Assembly (NCBI GenBank): GCA_018654575.1
Contig: JABILI010000097.1
Span: 124,001 to 188,000 of the forward strand
Reading direction: 5' to 3'
DNA from: Porticoccaceae bacterium
GTDB taxonomy: Bacteria > Pseudomonadota > Gammaproteobacteria > Pseudomonadales > Porticoccaceae
DNA: 64,000 bases
Of this stretch, positions 7,357 through 16,243 are shown one piece after another. Position 1 is the first letter of the stretch. Each line of letters starts with the position of its first letter. The notes under the pieces were generated by a model. The model had not been told where the DNA came from. It worked only from the letters and a program-made list of their open reading frames with translations, and did not search any database. Both the position numbers and the translations under genes were made by a program.

Positions 7357-8445
7357 ATGAAAATCTTACGAACACCAGATCACTGTTTTGAGGGTATCCA
7401 AGACTACCCTTTTGAGCCGCATTATACCGTGATCAAAACTCACGATGGTTCTGATTTACGTATTCATCACCTCGATGAGGGCCCAGCAGATGGTCCAATT
7501 TTATTAGCCATGCATGGCCAGCCAGTGTGGAGTTATTTGTACGCCAGAATGATTCCTCATTTAGTAAAGGCCGGCATCAGGGTGATAGCGCCAGATCTGC
7601 CAGGGTATGGTAAATCTGATAAACCTGCTGCCAGAGAAGATTATAGTTACCAGAGTCAGGTCGACTGGATGAATCAATGGCTAGTGCAGAATGATTTTTC
7701 AAATCTTACTTTTTTTGGCCAAGATTGGGGCGGTTTAATTGGCCTACGTATGGTGGCAGATAATGGTGATCGATTTGATCGCGTGGCTATGGGCAATACA
7801 GGGCTGCCCTATAGTCCCGATGTTCCAGACAGCGTTGCCGAAGAAATTTTAGCGTTTAGAGCCAGTTCTCAGAGGCTCAGCATGGCATCGATGATGCAAC
7901 AGGTCCGCAAAATGGATGGCTTTGGAGGCGCTGAAGATCCTTATGGGGGGGTCCGTAAATTTGCCTATTGGCAAAAATATACTTGGGATACGGTTAATGT
8001 TCCAGCTGGCATTATTGCCTCCTCAATGATGGAATCACGACAAAAGTTAGCGATAGCTGCAGAGTTACTAATGGGTAACCTTGGCTTGCAAAAAGTGTCA
8101 CCCTTTAGAACGGATATATCTAGAGCCTTTGAAGCTCCCTTCCCTAGTGCAGCGTTTAAGATGGCGGTGCGCGCCATGCCCAGTCAGGTGCCTAGCATTC
8201 CCGATCAGTCGCTGGATGCACAGAAGAAAGCATGGGAATTCTTCTCTGCATTTGAAAAACCATTTTTGTGTGTCGGTGCTGGGGATGATCCGGTAACTAA
8301 TGGTTTTGAAAAACTGTTTTTAGCCAAAGTGCCAGGGACAAAAGATCAGCCCCACCAGATGATAGGTGGCGGACATTTCTTTCAATGGACCAAAGCCGAG
8401 AAGCTTTCGCAGGTGCTGTCTGCTTTTATTCACATTTGTCTTTAA
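7357..8445 (+). CDS. Haloalkane-dehalogenase-like alpha/beta hydrolase with long cap
   Basis: The start at 7357 (MKILRTPDHCF) matches the family N-terminus and has a GAGG site about 11 bases upstream; the frame is also open to an ATG at 7303. HGQPVWSYLY at residues 53-62 is the oxyanion/halide loop. GQDWGG places the nucleophile at about Asp123 with the halide-stabilising Trp124 next to it. GGGHFFQ near the C-terminus carries the catalytic His. Members cleave carbon-halogen bonds hydrolytically. The protein is 362 aa against ~300 for most of the family; the extra length lies between the nucleophile and the His, in the cap. The true substrate could differ (for example an epoxide). Confidence 0.82.
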   Translation: MKILRTPDHCFEGIQDYPFEPHYTVIKTHDGSDLRIHHLDEGPADGPILLAMHGQPVWSYLYARMIPHLVKAGIRVIAPDLPGYGKSDKPAAREDYSYQSQVDWMNQWLVQNDFSNLTFFGQDWGGLIGLRMVADNGDRFDRVAMGNTGLPYSPDVPDSVAEEILAFRASSQRLSMASMMQQVRKMDGFGGAEDPYGGVRKFAYWQKYTWDTVNVPAGIIASSMMESRQKLAIAAELLMGNLGLQKVSPFRTDISRAFEAPFPSAAFKMAVRAMPSQVPSIPDQSLDAQKKAWEFFSAFEKPFLCVGAGDDPVTNGFEKLFLAKVPGTKDQPHQMIGGGHFFQWTKAEKLSQVLSAFIHICL

Positions 8446-8482
8446 TTAAGGGCTAAGCTAGTGCTGTTCTGTCAGGGAGTGA

Positions 8483-8788
8483 ATGATGAAAACCGGGCTG
8501 CGTGTTTTTGCGTATGTATTGATTTGGACAACGCCACTGCAATTATTGTTGGTGATCTGGGGAGGCTTTATTGTTCTGACCACTGACTATGGTGTTTTAT
8601 CGCTCACCCACAAGGCATTTTTCGTCGACTATGTGCCTGTTTTTATGGTGGTTGTTGATTGGCTATATGGTTGGATGTGGGGGCCATACCTTGATTTTAT
8701 TTTCGGATTACCACTGATTTTTGCTCAAGCGTTTAAGGCTCTTGCCAGTACCTTTTTGGGGTTATGGATCCTAAGGAAAACAGGTTAA
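8483..8788 (+). CDS. Small integral membrane protein, 101 aa, unknown
   Basis: GGGAG lies 4-8 bases upstream of the ATG. The peptide has hydrophobic spans at about residues 8-33, 48-66 and 72-97, with many aromatic residues (DWLYGWMWGPYLDF). I do not recognise a family. It lies 37 bases after the dehalogenase-like gene and before another membrane protein and a periplasmic sugar dehydrogenase, so it may belong to the same transcript. Confidence 0.65.
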   Translation: MMKTGLRVFAYVLIWTTPLQLLLVIWGGFIVLTTDYGVLSLTHKAFFVDYVPVFMVVVDWLYGWMWGPYLDFIFGLPLIFAQAFKALASTFLGLWILRKTG

Positions 8789-8807
8789 AAGCAGAGTGGA
8801 AGAGCCT

Positions 8808-8852
8808 ATGAAAAACATTAAGACACAAAATATGGATAGAGGAGAAACATGA
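8808..8852 (+). CDS. Possible 14-codon leader ORF coupled to the next gene
   Basis: The reading frame MKNIKTQNMDRGET ends in a TGA that overlaps the ATG of the membrane protein at 8849 (ATGA). A GGAAGAG motif stands a few bases upstream. The overlap suggests translational coupling, but a frame this short occurs easily by chance and its GAGGAG segment (8839-8844) is also the ribosome site of the next gene. Confidence 0.2.
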   Translation: MKNIKTQNMDRGET

Positions 8853-9310
8853 TTAAGGGCAGCGTCTCGTTTTTAGTTGCGGTGGCCATCGCCACAGTTT
8901 TATTGGTTACACAAACAACCGCGAGTAACATAGCCTGGCTATCCAGCATGGATATGCCGATCGACACCCCAATGGTGGCTTCAATGTTGATTGGCGATCT
9001 GATTGGCATGAACTTTAAAGGGGAGTTTCCCGTGGCCGCTCTGATTTTTGTCGGAATGCTCATCGCCTTTGTTGTCGCGCGGATTGTTCTTGTTTGGGTT
9101 GATATAGATAAAAGGTACCTTTATGCCTTGGCTGGCGGCGCGGCTCTTTTTGCCATTGTTGGCTTGATGCCTTTGGCCTTTTACAACCTTGATCTTATTG
9201 CCGGCGCAAGAAGCCTTCTCGGCAAGGTGTATTTAATTTGCTCAGGCATGATTGCCGGCTACTATTTTGGCGCTCGTCAAACGGAGGGCAGTACAGATGA
9301 AAATCGTTAA
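8849..9310 (+). CDS. Integral membrane protein, 153 aa, unknown
   Basis: The start has a strong GAGGAGAAAC ribosome site. Four hydrophobic segments are visible: about residues 4-25, 62-83, 89-109 and 123-142. There is no catalytic motif that I recognise. The last 14 bases overlap the start of the PQQ-type sugar dehydrogenase gene, indicating one operon. It could be a membrane partner of that periplasmic enzyme, which is speculation from adjacency. Confidence 0.7.
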   Translation: MIKGSVSFLVAVAIATVLLVTQTTASNIAWLSSMDMPIDTPMVASMLIGDLIGMNFKGEFPVAALIFVGMLIAFVVARIVLVWVDIDKRYLYALAGGAALFAIVGLMPLAFYNLDLIAGARSLLGKVYLICSGMIAGYYFGARQTEGSTDENR

Positions 9311-10403
9311 GTTTTTAAGTCTATTGGGTTGGCAGCTTGTTCTAAGTTCAAGCGCTGGCGCTGGCGACCAGTATGAAACTGAAATTCTGGCCCAGGGATT
9401 AGACCATCCGTGGAGTATGGCCTATATTTCTGACACGCAAATGTTAGTGACCGAGCTTTCTGGTGAATTAAAACTGATTACTGATGGTCAACTACGACCA
9501 ACGCCGATCGAGGGCGTGCCCGAGGTTTTGTTTGCCGGTCAAGGAGGGCTGTCAGAGGTTCTTTTGCACCCAGAATTTGAAGAGAATGGATTTGTGTATC
9601 TGTCCTTTTCTGCTCCCGACACGCAGGAGCCAGCGCTAAACAGCCTCAATGTCGTTCGAGCGCGATTAAAAGGGGACACGCTTGTTGAGCATAAAACTAT
9701 TTTCAAGTCGGATCCACCACGAAAGACCGCGGCCCACTACGGAGCACGGCTAGCCTTTATGGCTGACGGGAGTTTATTGATCACATCTGGCGATGGCTTC
9801 AACTATCGAGAAAAAGCCCAGTCCCTAGATAACCACTTTGGCAAAATTCTGCGTGTTAACGATGACGGTAGCATCCCAGTAGATAATCCCTTTGCTAACA
9901 CCCCGGGGGCGCTGCCTGAGATTTGGTCCTATGGGCATCGCAATTTACAGGGATTGGTTATTCAAGACGACGGGACTGTTTTTGAACATGAGCATGGCCC
10001 GAAGGGTGGTGATGAACTTAACATCATAGTGCCGGGCAACAACTATGGCTGGCCGGCCATCACCTATGGGATTGATTATAGTGGCGCGACTATTTCACCG
10101 TTCACCGAGAAAGTAGGCATGGAACAACCGGTAAAATACTGGGTGCCATCAATAGCCCCTTCAAGCATGGCGCTCTATCAAGGCGATATGTTTCCTAGCT
10201 GGAATGGTGATCTATTTATCTCAGCGATGGTGCCAGGTGATTTAAGGCGGCTAGAGCTTAATGGTGAAAAAGTCGCTGACGAAGAAATATTATTTCCTGA
10301 ACTGGGTAGAATTCGAAATATCATTATTGCCCCAGATGGTAGCCTGATTATTGCCACTGACGGAAAGGACGGGAAACTAGTGAGGGTGTTTGCAGACAAT
10401 TAG
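9297..10403 (+). CDS. PQQ-dependent aldose sugar dehydrogenase family protein (soluble GDH type)
   Basis: The ATG at 9297 has GGAGGG 8 bases upstream and gives a signal peptide (MKIVKFLSLLGWQLVLSSSAGA). The mature part is a six-bladed propeller of the GDH/Yli family: HPWSMAYI carrying the catalytic His, GGLSEVLLHPEF, GDGFNYREKAQSLDNHFGKILR, PEIWSYGHRNLQGL and EHGPKGGDELNII...NNYGWP. Such enzymes oxidise sugars in the periplasm with PQQ, passing electrons to the respiratory chain. The 368 aa length is normal. No pqqA-E biosynthesis genes are near, although a PqqB-like protein lies at 59272. Confidence 0.88.
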   Translation: MKIVKFLSLLGWQLVLSSSAGAGDQYETEILAQGLDHPWSMAYISDTQMLVTELSGELKLITDGQLRPTPIEGVPEVLFAGQGGLSEVLLHPEFEENGFVYLSFSAPDTQEPALNSLNVVRARLKGDTLVEHKTIFKSDPPRKTAAHYGARLAFMADGSLLITSGDGFNYREKAQSLDNHFGKILRVNDDGSIPVDNPFANTPGALPEIWSYGHRNLQGLVIQDDGTVFEHEHGPKGGDELNIIVPGNNYGWPAITYGIDYSGATISPFTEKVGMEQPVKYWVPSIAPSSMALYQGDMFPSWNGDLFISAMVPGDLRRLELNGEKVADEEILFPELGRIRNIIIAPDGSLIIATDGKDGKLVRVFADN

Positions 10404-10442
10404 AGTAGCGGATTGGTGACAGAACCAAGATAGCCCTCTCCC

Positions 10443-11291
10443 CTATTGGCTTCTTAACGATGAAAGGCCAGCTTGAAGTTGTTGAAGATGCTCTTGTAAC
10501 TTCGGACCTTTCTTTTGTGCAACACCGATCGCTAAAACATCAATCACGGCTAAATGGGCAATGCGAGAAGATAATGGTGTGTAGATCTGAATATCCTCTT
10601 TCGCGTCGACCTCAATAGCGATTGTCGCGCTTTTTGCAACGGGTGATGCGCTGGGCGCTAAGCCAATTACGATACCTCCAGCACTTTTAACCAACTCCAT
10701 AGAATCTAGCAATGCTTGGGATCGTCCCGATTGAGAGATAGCGACAACCACATCGCCAGCATTTAGAGAGGCTGCGGACATATTTTGCAGATGCGGGTCA
10801 GAGTAGGCTGCAGAGGTTATTTGAAGCCTAAAAAACTTGTGTTGTGCATCAAAGGCCACTGCGGCAGATGCGCCAAAGCCATAGAACTCAACGCGACCGG
10901 CAGCGCAAATAGCCGCCACAGCCGCTTCAAGATTTTCCAAGATCAGGCTGTCACGAACCTTCAACAAGGCATCAACGGTAGAGTCGAAAACCTTATGAGT
11001 ATATTCTCGGGTGGAGTCCGTATCAGTAACCGCAATCTGGCCATAGCTTGGACTGGATGCAAGCTGTTGAGCAAGCGCCAGCTTAAAGTCTTGAAAGCCG
11101 TGACAACCCACAGCGCGACAAAACCGGACAACGGTGGGTTCACTCACTCCAGCCTTTTGGGCTAAATCTACTATACGCATCCTGATTACATTCAGCGGTG
11201 ATTTGAGAACAAAATCGGCTACTTTGCGCTCTGATTTTCGAAGCGCGGGCAGCGTGTCACTGATGGTTTGGGTCAATTGAGCGGGTTTCAT
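10443..11291 (-). CDS. hexR: RpiR/HexR-type regulator of sugar catabolism
   Basis: The 282-aa protein has the N-terminal RpiR helix-turn-helix (KSERKVADFVLKSP...VSEPTVVRFCRAVGCHGFQDFKLALAQ, residues ~19-78) and a sugar-phosphate-binding SIS domain (~120-255, with ISQSGRSQALLDSM). The helix-turn-helix is very close to that of gammaproteobacterial HexR, which senses KDPG and represses Entner-Doudoroff and related genes. The usual zwf-pgl-edd neighbours are absent. A HexR-like palindrome lies 20 bases upstream of its start. It converges on the sugar dehydrogenase gene. Confidence 0.75.
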   Translation of the reverse strand: MKPAQLTQTISDTLPALRKSERKVADFVLKSPLNVIRMRIVDLAQKAGVSEPTVVRFCRAVGCHGFQDFKLALAQQLASSPSYGQIAVTDTDSTREYTHKVFDSTVDALLKVRDSLILENLEAAVAAICAAGRVEFYGFGASAAVAFDAQHKFFRLQITSAAYSDPHLQNMSAASLNAGDVVVAISQSGRSQALLDSMELVKSAGGIVIGLAPSASPVAKSATIAIEVDAKEDIQIYTPLSSRIAHLAVIDVLAIGVAQKKGPKLQEHLQQLQAGLSSLRSQ

Positions 11292-11310
11292 GGGCCATCC
11301 AAAGTAAGCT

Positions 11311-11327
11311 ATGTAAAAAATTTACAA
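11311..11327. promoter_or_regulatory. Candidate HexR operator upstream of hexR
   Basis: The core TGTAAAAAATTTACA is an inverted repeat with perfect 6-base arms (TGTAAA / TTTACA). It resembles the HexR consensus TTGTARTWWWANTACAA in its outer TGTAA/TTACA blocks, with mismatches inside. A second half-site, TTGTAGT, lies at 11350-11356. The position just before the hexR start suggests autoregulation; uvrD lies on the other side. Confidence 0.55.
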
Positions 11328-11494
11328 GAAAACGGCCTATATTGCCAGTTTTGTAGTAAAAAAAGAGTCATTTGAGGGTTATTTTGACTATTTTGGCCAG
11401 TGATTGATCGTTAGGGTCTTGGATCTCGGTTAAAACGAAAAAGAAATTCAGTTGACCCCGATTTTTGTCTATTAAATTGTTAGACTGCACACCT

Positions 11495-13654
11495 ATGGAC
11501 GTTACCTCAATACTACATAATCTCAACGCCCCCCAAGAACAGGCAGTTACCAGCGACAAACAGCACCTTTTAGTGTTAGCCGGTGCTGGCAGCGGGAAAA
11601 CGCGAGTTCTGGTGCATCGTATCGCCTGGAAGATTCAGGTAGATAACGCGTCTCCTTACGGCATCCTTGCGGTCACCTTTACTAATAAGGCGGCACGCGA
11701 AATGAGAGAGAGAATTGATGAGTTACTGGGCATGTCATTGAGAGGCATGTGGGTAGGAACGTTTCATGGCTTGGCGCATCGGCTGTTAAAAGCGCACTGG
11801 CGCGATGCCAAGTTGCCAGAAAATTTTCAAATTCTAGATTCTGACGATCAGCTACGCTTAGTTAAGCGCGTTATGCGTAGCATGGATTTGGATGAGCAAA
11901 GATGGCCGCCAAAGCAGGCTCAATGGTGGATAAATGGCCAAAAAGATGAGGGCTTGCGGTCTGCCCACATTCAAGAGGGTGGAGATCCCTATTTGGCCAC
12001 CATGTTACGGATCTATAGGGGCTATGAAGAAACCTGCGAACGCTTAGGTGTGATTGATTTCGCGGAACTACTCCTTCGGGCGTTAGAACTGTGGAAGCAT
12101 AATCCGGCGGTACTAGAGCACTACCAGCAGCGCTTTAAGCATATTTTAGTGGATGAGTTTCAAGATACTAACGCCGTTCAATATGCCTGGTTAAGATTGC
12201 TTGCTAGGAAAGTGAGTGCCGTAACTGCGGTAGGCGATGACGACCAATCAATTTATGGTTGGCGTGGTGCTAAGGTAGAAAATATTCTTAGTTATGAGCG
12301 TGATTTTCCTGCCACTGAAATCGTAAAGCTAGAGCAAAACTATCGCTCGACATCAAACATCCTGCTGGCTGCTAATGCGGTGATCGCCAAGAATTCAGGC
12401 CGCCTTGGGAAAAACCTATGGACCGATGCAGGAGAAGGTGAAGCCATAGCGCTGTATTCAGCTTTTAATGAACACGATGAAGCCCGCTATATTGCAGACC
12501 GATTACACAGTTGGAGTACTGATGGGAATCGGCGTGAAGACGCGGCAATTCTTTATCGTTCTAACGCGCAATCAAGGGTCCTAGAGGCTGCGTTGTTGCA
12601 GGCCGAAATCCCCTATCGTATCTATGGTGGGCAGCGTTTCTATGAGCGAATGGAAATTAAAAATGCCCTTTCATATCTGCGCCTCATGTTGAACTGCCAT
12701 GACGATGTAGCCTTTGAACGAGTGGTCAATGTACCGCCGCGAGGCATTGGCGATCGTACCTTAGAGATAGTGCGAGAATTAGCTCGAGACAATAACACGT
12801 CGCTGTGGTCAGCCTCTGTCGCGGTGGTCAGTGAGAAGCGCATGGCGGCAAGAGCAACAAATGCTATTACTGCTTTTATTGAGCTAGTCAATGAAATGAG
12901 TGGACAGTTCGACGAACAACCATTAGCTGAGCAGGCAGAAAACGCGATGCAACACAGCGGGCTGATAGAAATGCATCGGAGGGAAAAAGGCGAACGAGGC
13001 CAAGCTCGTGTTGAGAACCTCGAGGAACTCGTTGGTGCCTGCCGAAACTTTGAGGCTGAAGATAGAGACTTACCGGTACTGCCACAATTTCTAGATCAGG
13101 TTGCCTTAGATTCTGGCGATCGCCAAGCGGATGAAGACCAAGACGCGGTGCAGTTGATGACCTTGCACAGCGCCAAGGGGCTGGAATTTCCATTGGTGTT
13201 TATTGCAGGAATGGAAGAGAATTTATTTCCTCATAAGATGTCGCTGGATGAACCTGGACGGTTAGAGGAAGAGCGGCGGCTGGCTTATGTGGGCATAACT
13301 AGAGCGAAGCAAAAACTCTATATAACGTTTGCAGAGAGTCGATCTATTTATGGAAGCGAATCATTTAATTCAATTTCTAGGTTTGTCCGGGATATTCCAA
13401 AAGAGGTAATAGAAGAAGTTCGGCTGCAAAACACCATAGCGCGGCCGACAAGCTATGCTGCGGGGGCTATGCGCAGTGATCAGGGTGAAGAAACGGGGTT
13501 TCAGTTGGGACAGACGGTTAATCATAATGTTTATGGCGAAGGTGTGATCTTGAATTTCGAAGGCAATGGCCCAAGAGCAAGAGTCCATGTAAGCTTCGAG
13601 AGGGTCGGGACTAAAATTTTAATCTTGGCGTCTGCCAATTTGGCCGCTATATAA
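11495..13654 (+). CDS. uvrD: DNA helicase II
   Basis: This superfamily 1A 3'-5' helicase acts in nucleotide-excision and mismatch repair. I chose the ATG at 11495 (MDVTSILHNLNAPQEQAV), which matches the family N-terminus; an in-frame ATG at 11465 would add 10 residues. Motifs in order: LAGAGSGKT (I), TFTNKAAREMRER (Ia), VDEFQDTN (II), VGDDDQSIYGWRGA (III), EQNYRST (IV), TLHSAKGLEFPLVFIAG (V) and VGITRAKQKLYIT (VI). The C-terminal GYGEGVILNFEG-type tail (VYGEGVILNFEGNG) separates UvrD from Rep. No LexA box was seen upstream. Confidence 0.93.
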   Translation: MDVTSILHNLNAPQEQAVTSDKQHLLVLAGAGSGKTRVLVHRIAWKIQVDNASPYGILAVTFTNKAAREMRERIDELLGMSLRGMWVGTFHGLAHRLLKAHWRDAKLPENFQILDSDDQLRLVKRVMRSMDLDEQRWPPKQAQWWINGQKDEGLRSAHIQEGGDPYLATMLRIYRGYEETCERLGVIDFAELLLRALELWKHNPAVLEHYQQRFKHILVDEFQDTNAVQYAWLRLLARKVSAVTAVGDDDQSIYGWRGAKVENILSYERDFPATEIVKLEQNYRSTSNILLAANAVIAKNSGRLGKNLWTDAGEGEAIALYSAFNEHDEARYIADRLHSWSTDGNRREDAAILYRSNAQSRVLEAALLQAEIPYRIYGGQRFYERMEIKNALSYLRLMLNCHDDVAFERVVNVPPRGIGDRTLEIVRELARDNNTSLWSASVAVVSEKRMAARATNAITAFIELVNEMSGQFDEQPLAEQAENAMQHSGLIEMHRREKGERGQARVENLEELVGACRNFEAEDRDLPVLPQFLDQVALDSGDRQADEDQDAVQLMTLHSAKGLEFPLVFIAGMEENLFPHKMSLDEPGRLEEERRLAYVGITRAKQKLYITFAESRSIYGSESFNSISRFVRDIPKEVIEEVRLQNTIARPTSYAAGAMRSDQGEETGFQLGQTVNHNVYGEGVILNFEGNGPRARVHVSFERVGTKILILASANLAAI

Positions 13655-13688
13655 AAAGAACAGGAAGCACCACAAAAGAGGGTAAAAA

Positions 13689-14777
13689 ATGCGCATTATA
13701 GTAACGGTACTGTTAGCTTTGTTTTTGGTTGGCTGCGGCGGGGGCGACGACAAGACGGCCGCCTCTGGTATAGCGGAGAAACAGCAACACTTCAAATGGA
13801 AGCTAGTCACCACGTGGCCTAAAAATTATCCTGGACTAGGCACGGCGCCCGAAAATTTTGCTAAAAAAGTCCATGCAATGAGCGACGGAAGACTGCAAAT
13901 TAAGGTGTTTGGTGCGGGTCAATTGGTCCCAGCATTTGAAGTGTTCGATGCGGTGTCTCAAGGCACTGCTGAGATGGGACATGGCGCTTCCTATTACTGG
14001 ACCGGAAAGTCGAAGGCCGCTGCATTTTTTACTTCGGTGCCTTTTGGGCTTAACGCTCAAGAGATGAATGGATGGCTGCATTATGGCGGGGGTTTAGAGT
14101 TGTGGAGAGAGCTCTACAGTGAATTTAACTTAGTTCCCTTTGCTGCGGGTAATACAGGCGTGCAAATGGCTGGGTGGTTCAATCGAGAAATAAACTCTAT
14201 GGATGATATTAAGGGATTAAAAATGCGGATCCCGGGAATGGGGGGAGATGTTATAACTCGCGCTGGCGGGGTCTCGGTGACCATCGCCGGTGGTGAGCTT
14301 TATACCGCCATGCAGACGGGGGTCATTGATGCCCTTGAATGGGTGAGTCCTTACAACGATATTGCACTTGGTTTTCATCAGGTGGCCAAATATTACTATT
14401 ACCCCGGCTGGCATGAACCAGGCCCGACCTTGGAGTTAATTGTTAACAAAGACGCTTTAGCGAGCTTGCCGAATGATTTGCAGGCAATTGTTGAGACAGC
14501 CGCTAGGGCCGTTAATCAAGACATGCTCGATGAGTATACGGCGCGAAACAACGAGGCATTAATTAGCTTAGTTGAAACCCATGGCGTGCAGTTGAGAAAG
14601 CTTCCCGATGAAGTAATTACGGAGCTACGCAATATCTCTGCAGAGATGCTTGAAGAGCTGGCGGATGATTCAGATATTTCTCGACGTATTGCCACCTCCG
14701 TTAAAGCTTTTCAGCGGCAGGCAACGGCTTATCACACTATTTCTGAAGAGGCTTATTACCAGGCTCGCAAAGAGTAG
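13689..14777 (+). CDS. TRAP transporter substrate-binding lipoprotein (DctP/TakP-like), orphan
   Basis: The 362-aa protein has a lipobox, LFLVGC, with Cys16 as lipidation site, so it is probably membrane-anchored. The body matches TakP-type solute receptors: FKWKLVTTWPKNYPGLG, AEMGHGASYYWTGKSKAAAFFTSVPFG, AGNTGVQMAGWFNREIN and LKMRIPGMGGDVITRAGGVSV. TakP itself binds 2-oxo acids. The genes for the small and large membrane subunits (DctQ, DctM) are not adjacent, so the partner permease must be elsewhere. It follows uvrD by 34 bases with a GAGGG ribosome site and converges on trkH. Confidence 0.88.
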   Translation: MRIIVTVLLALFLVGCGGGDDKTAASGIAEKQQHFKWKLVTTWPKNYPGLGTAPENFAKKVHAMSDGRLQIKVFGAGQLVPAFEVFDAVSQGTAEMGHGASYYWTGKSKAAAFFTSVPFGLNAQEMNGWLHYGGGLELWRELYSEFNLVPFAAGNTGVQMAGWFNREINSMDDIKGLKMRIPGMGGDVITRAGGVSVTIAGGELYTAMQTGVIDALEWVSPYNDIALGFHQVAKYYYYPGWHEPGPTLELIVNKDALASLPNDLQAIVETAARAVNQDMLDEYTARNNEALISLVETHGVQLRKLPDEVITELRNISAEMLEELADDSDISRRIATSVKAFQRQATAYHTISEEAYYQARKE

Positions 14778-14781
14778 CTAA

Positions 14782-16230
14782 TTAATTCCTCCAAAAAGTG
14801 GGGGTGAATAATACTAGTAGCGAAAATATCTCCAGTCGCCCTAAGAGCATTCCCCAGCTCAGCACTATCTTGGCAAAACTACTAATGTCTGCGTAGTTAG
14901 TGGCGACGCCTCCCAAACCTGGTCCAAGGTTGTTTAGTGCAGCGGCCGTGGCGGACCAGGCGGTTACATAGTCTAGGCCTGAAGCTAACAGTAGCAGTAC
15001 CATTAGATAAAAAATGGCTAGATAAACGCCAAAGAACGCCCAGATAGCATCGACTACTCGCTCGGGAACGCGCTGATTGCGGATTTTAATGGGTAGCAAC
15101 GCATTAGGGTGCACTAGCCGATAAAGCTCGCGAATACCTTGCTGAGCCATAATCAACATTCGACCAATCTTGATGCCGCCACCGGTAGACCCAACGCAAG
15201 CACCGAAAAAGCTCAAAAAGATTAAGAAGAACGGCAAAAAGGTTGGCCAGCTATTAAATTCAGTGGTGGTAAATCCTGTGGTTGTCAGCATTGAAACTAG
15301 TTGAAACACGCCTAAACTAAAGCTGTCTTTCCAACCATAAGTGCCACTGAAGTAGAGGTAAGAACAGGTGATAAACATTCCGAATAATAAAAGATATATG
15401 TACATCCTAGCTTCGGGATCTGCCCAATAGAAATTAAGACGACGGTTATGCCATACGTGGTAATGCAGAGCAAAATTTAGGCCCGAGATGACCATAAAAA
15501 ATGTACAGATAGCCATAATCAAATCGCTATCGAAGAAGCCAATACTGGCGTCATGCGTAGAAAAGCCGCCAATCGCAACGGTAGAAAAACTATGGCCGAT
15601 AGCATCAAAGCCACTCATTCCCGCCCACCAATACGCTAGAGCACAGACTATGGTAAGGGTGAGATAAATTTTAAATAACACATTAGCAGTTTCAGCAATA
15701 CGTGGGGTTAGCTTGGCATCTTTCATCGGCCCAGGTGTTTCCGCACGATATATTTGCATGCCACCGATACCTAACATGGGCAAAATCGCGACGGCAATAA
15801 CCACAATACCAATACCACCGAGCCATTGTAGTTGCTGTCGATAATAGAGGATTGACTTGGGCAATTCATCGAGACCCGATAACACAGTTGCACCGGTGGT
15901 GGTTAACCCTGAGACAGACTCAAACAAAGCATCAACAAATGATAGGTTAGTGGCTTCGGAAAAAATGAGTGGCAAGGTTCCAAAAGAGCTAAGTACCAGC
16001 CAGAAAAAGACAGTTACGAAAAAGCCATCGCGAGTCCTTAGCTCTCCCATGCGACCTCTAGAGGGGAGCCAAAATGCTAGGCCAACGAACTGTGTGATGG
16101 CAAAAGCCAGCAGGAACATCGGAGTCGTATTTTCTTCGTAGATGGATGCGACAAGTATTGGCGAGAGCATGGTCAGGCTGAAGATCATCAGCAACATACC
16201 TAAAACTCGCGATATAACAGCAATATGCAT
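14782..16230 (-). CDS. trkH: Trk potassium uptake system, channel subunit
   Basis: TrkH is the ion-conducting membrane subunit of the Trk K+ system. I chose the ATG at 16230 (MHIAVISRVLGMLLMIFSLT), which matches the family N-terminus, gives 482 aa (E. coli 483) and leaves 13 bases after trkA. The longer frame from 16281 would overlap trkA. Four pore-loop regions are present, including SVSGLTTTGATVL, FSTVAIGGFST and STGGGIKIGRM. It is the last gene of the def-fmt-rsmB-trkA-trkH series. Confidence 0.93.
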   Translation of the reverse strand: MHIAVISRVLGMLLMIFSLTMLSPILVASIYEENTTPMFLLAFAITQFVGLAFWLPSRGRMGELRTRDGFFVTVFFWLVLSSFGTLPLIFSEATNLSFVDALFESVSGLTTTGATVLSGLDELPKSILYYRQQLQWLGGIGIVVIAVAILPMLGIGGMQIYRAETPGPMKDAKLTPRIAETANVLFKIYLTLTIVCALAYWWAGMSGFDAIGHSFSTVAIGGFSTHDASIGFFDSDLIMAICTFFMVISGLNFALHYHVWHNRRLNFYWADPEARMYIYLLLFGMFITCSYLYFSGTYGWKDSFSLGVFQLVSMLTTTGFTTTEFNSWPTFLPFFLIFLSFFGACVGSTGGGIKIGRMLIMAQQGIRELYRLVHPNALLPIKIRNQRVPERVVDAIWAFFGVYLAIFYLMVLLLLASGLDYVTAWSATAAALNNLGPGLGGVATNYADISSFAKIVLSWGMLLGRLEIFSLLVLFTPTFWRN

Positions 16231-16243
16231 AAAAGCCCGTGTC

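Noticed and set aside
11400-11494. LexA box upstream of uvrD
   Set aside because: No CTGT-N8-ACAG-type site was found in the leader.
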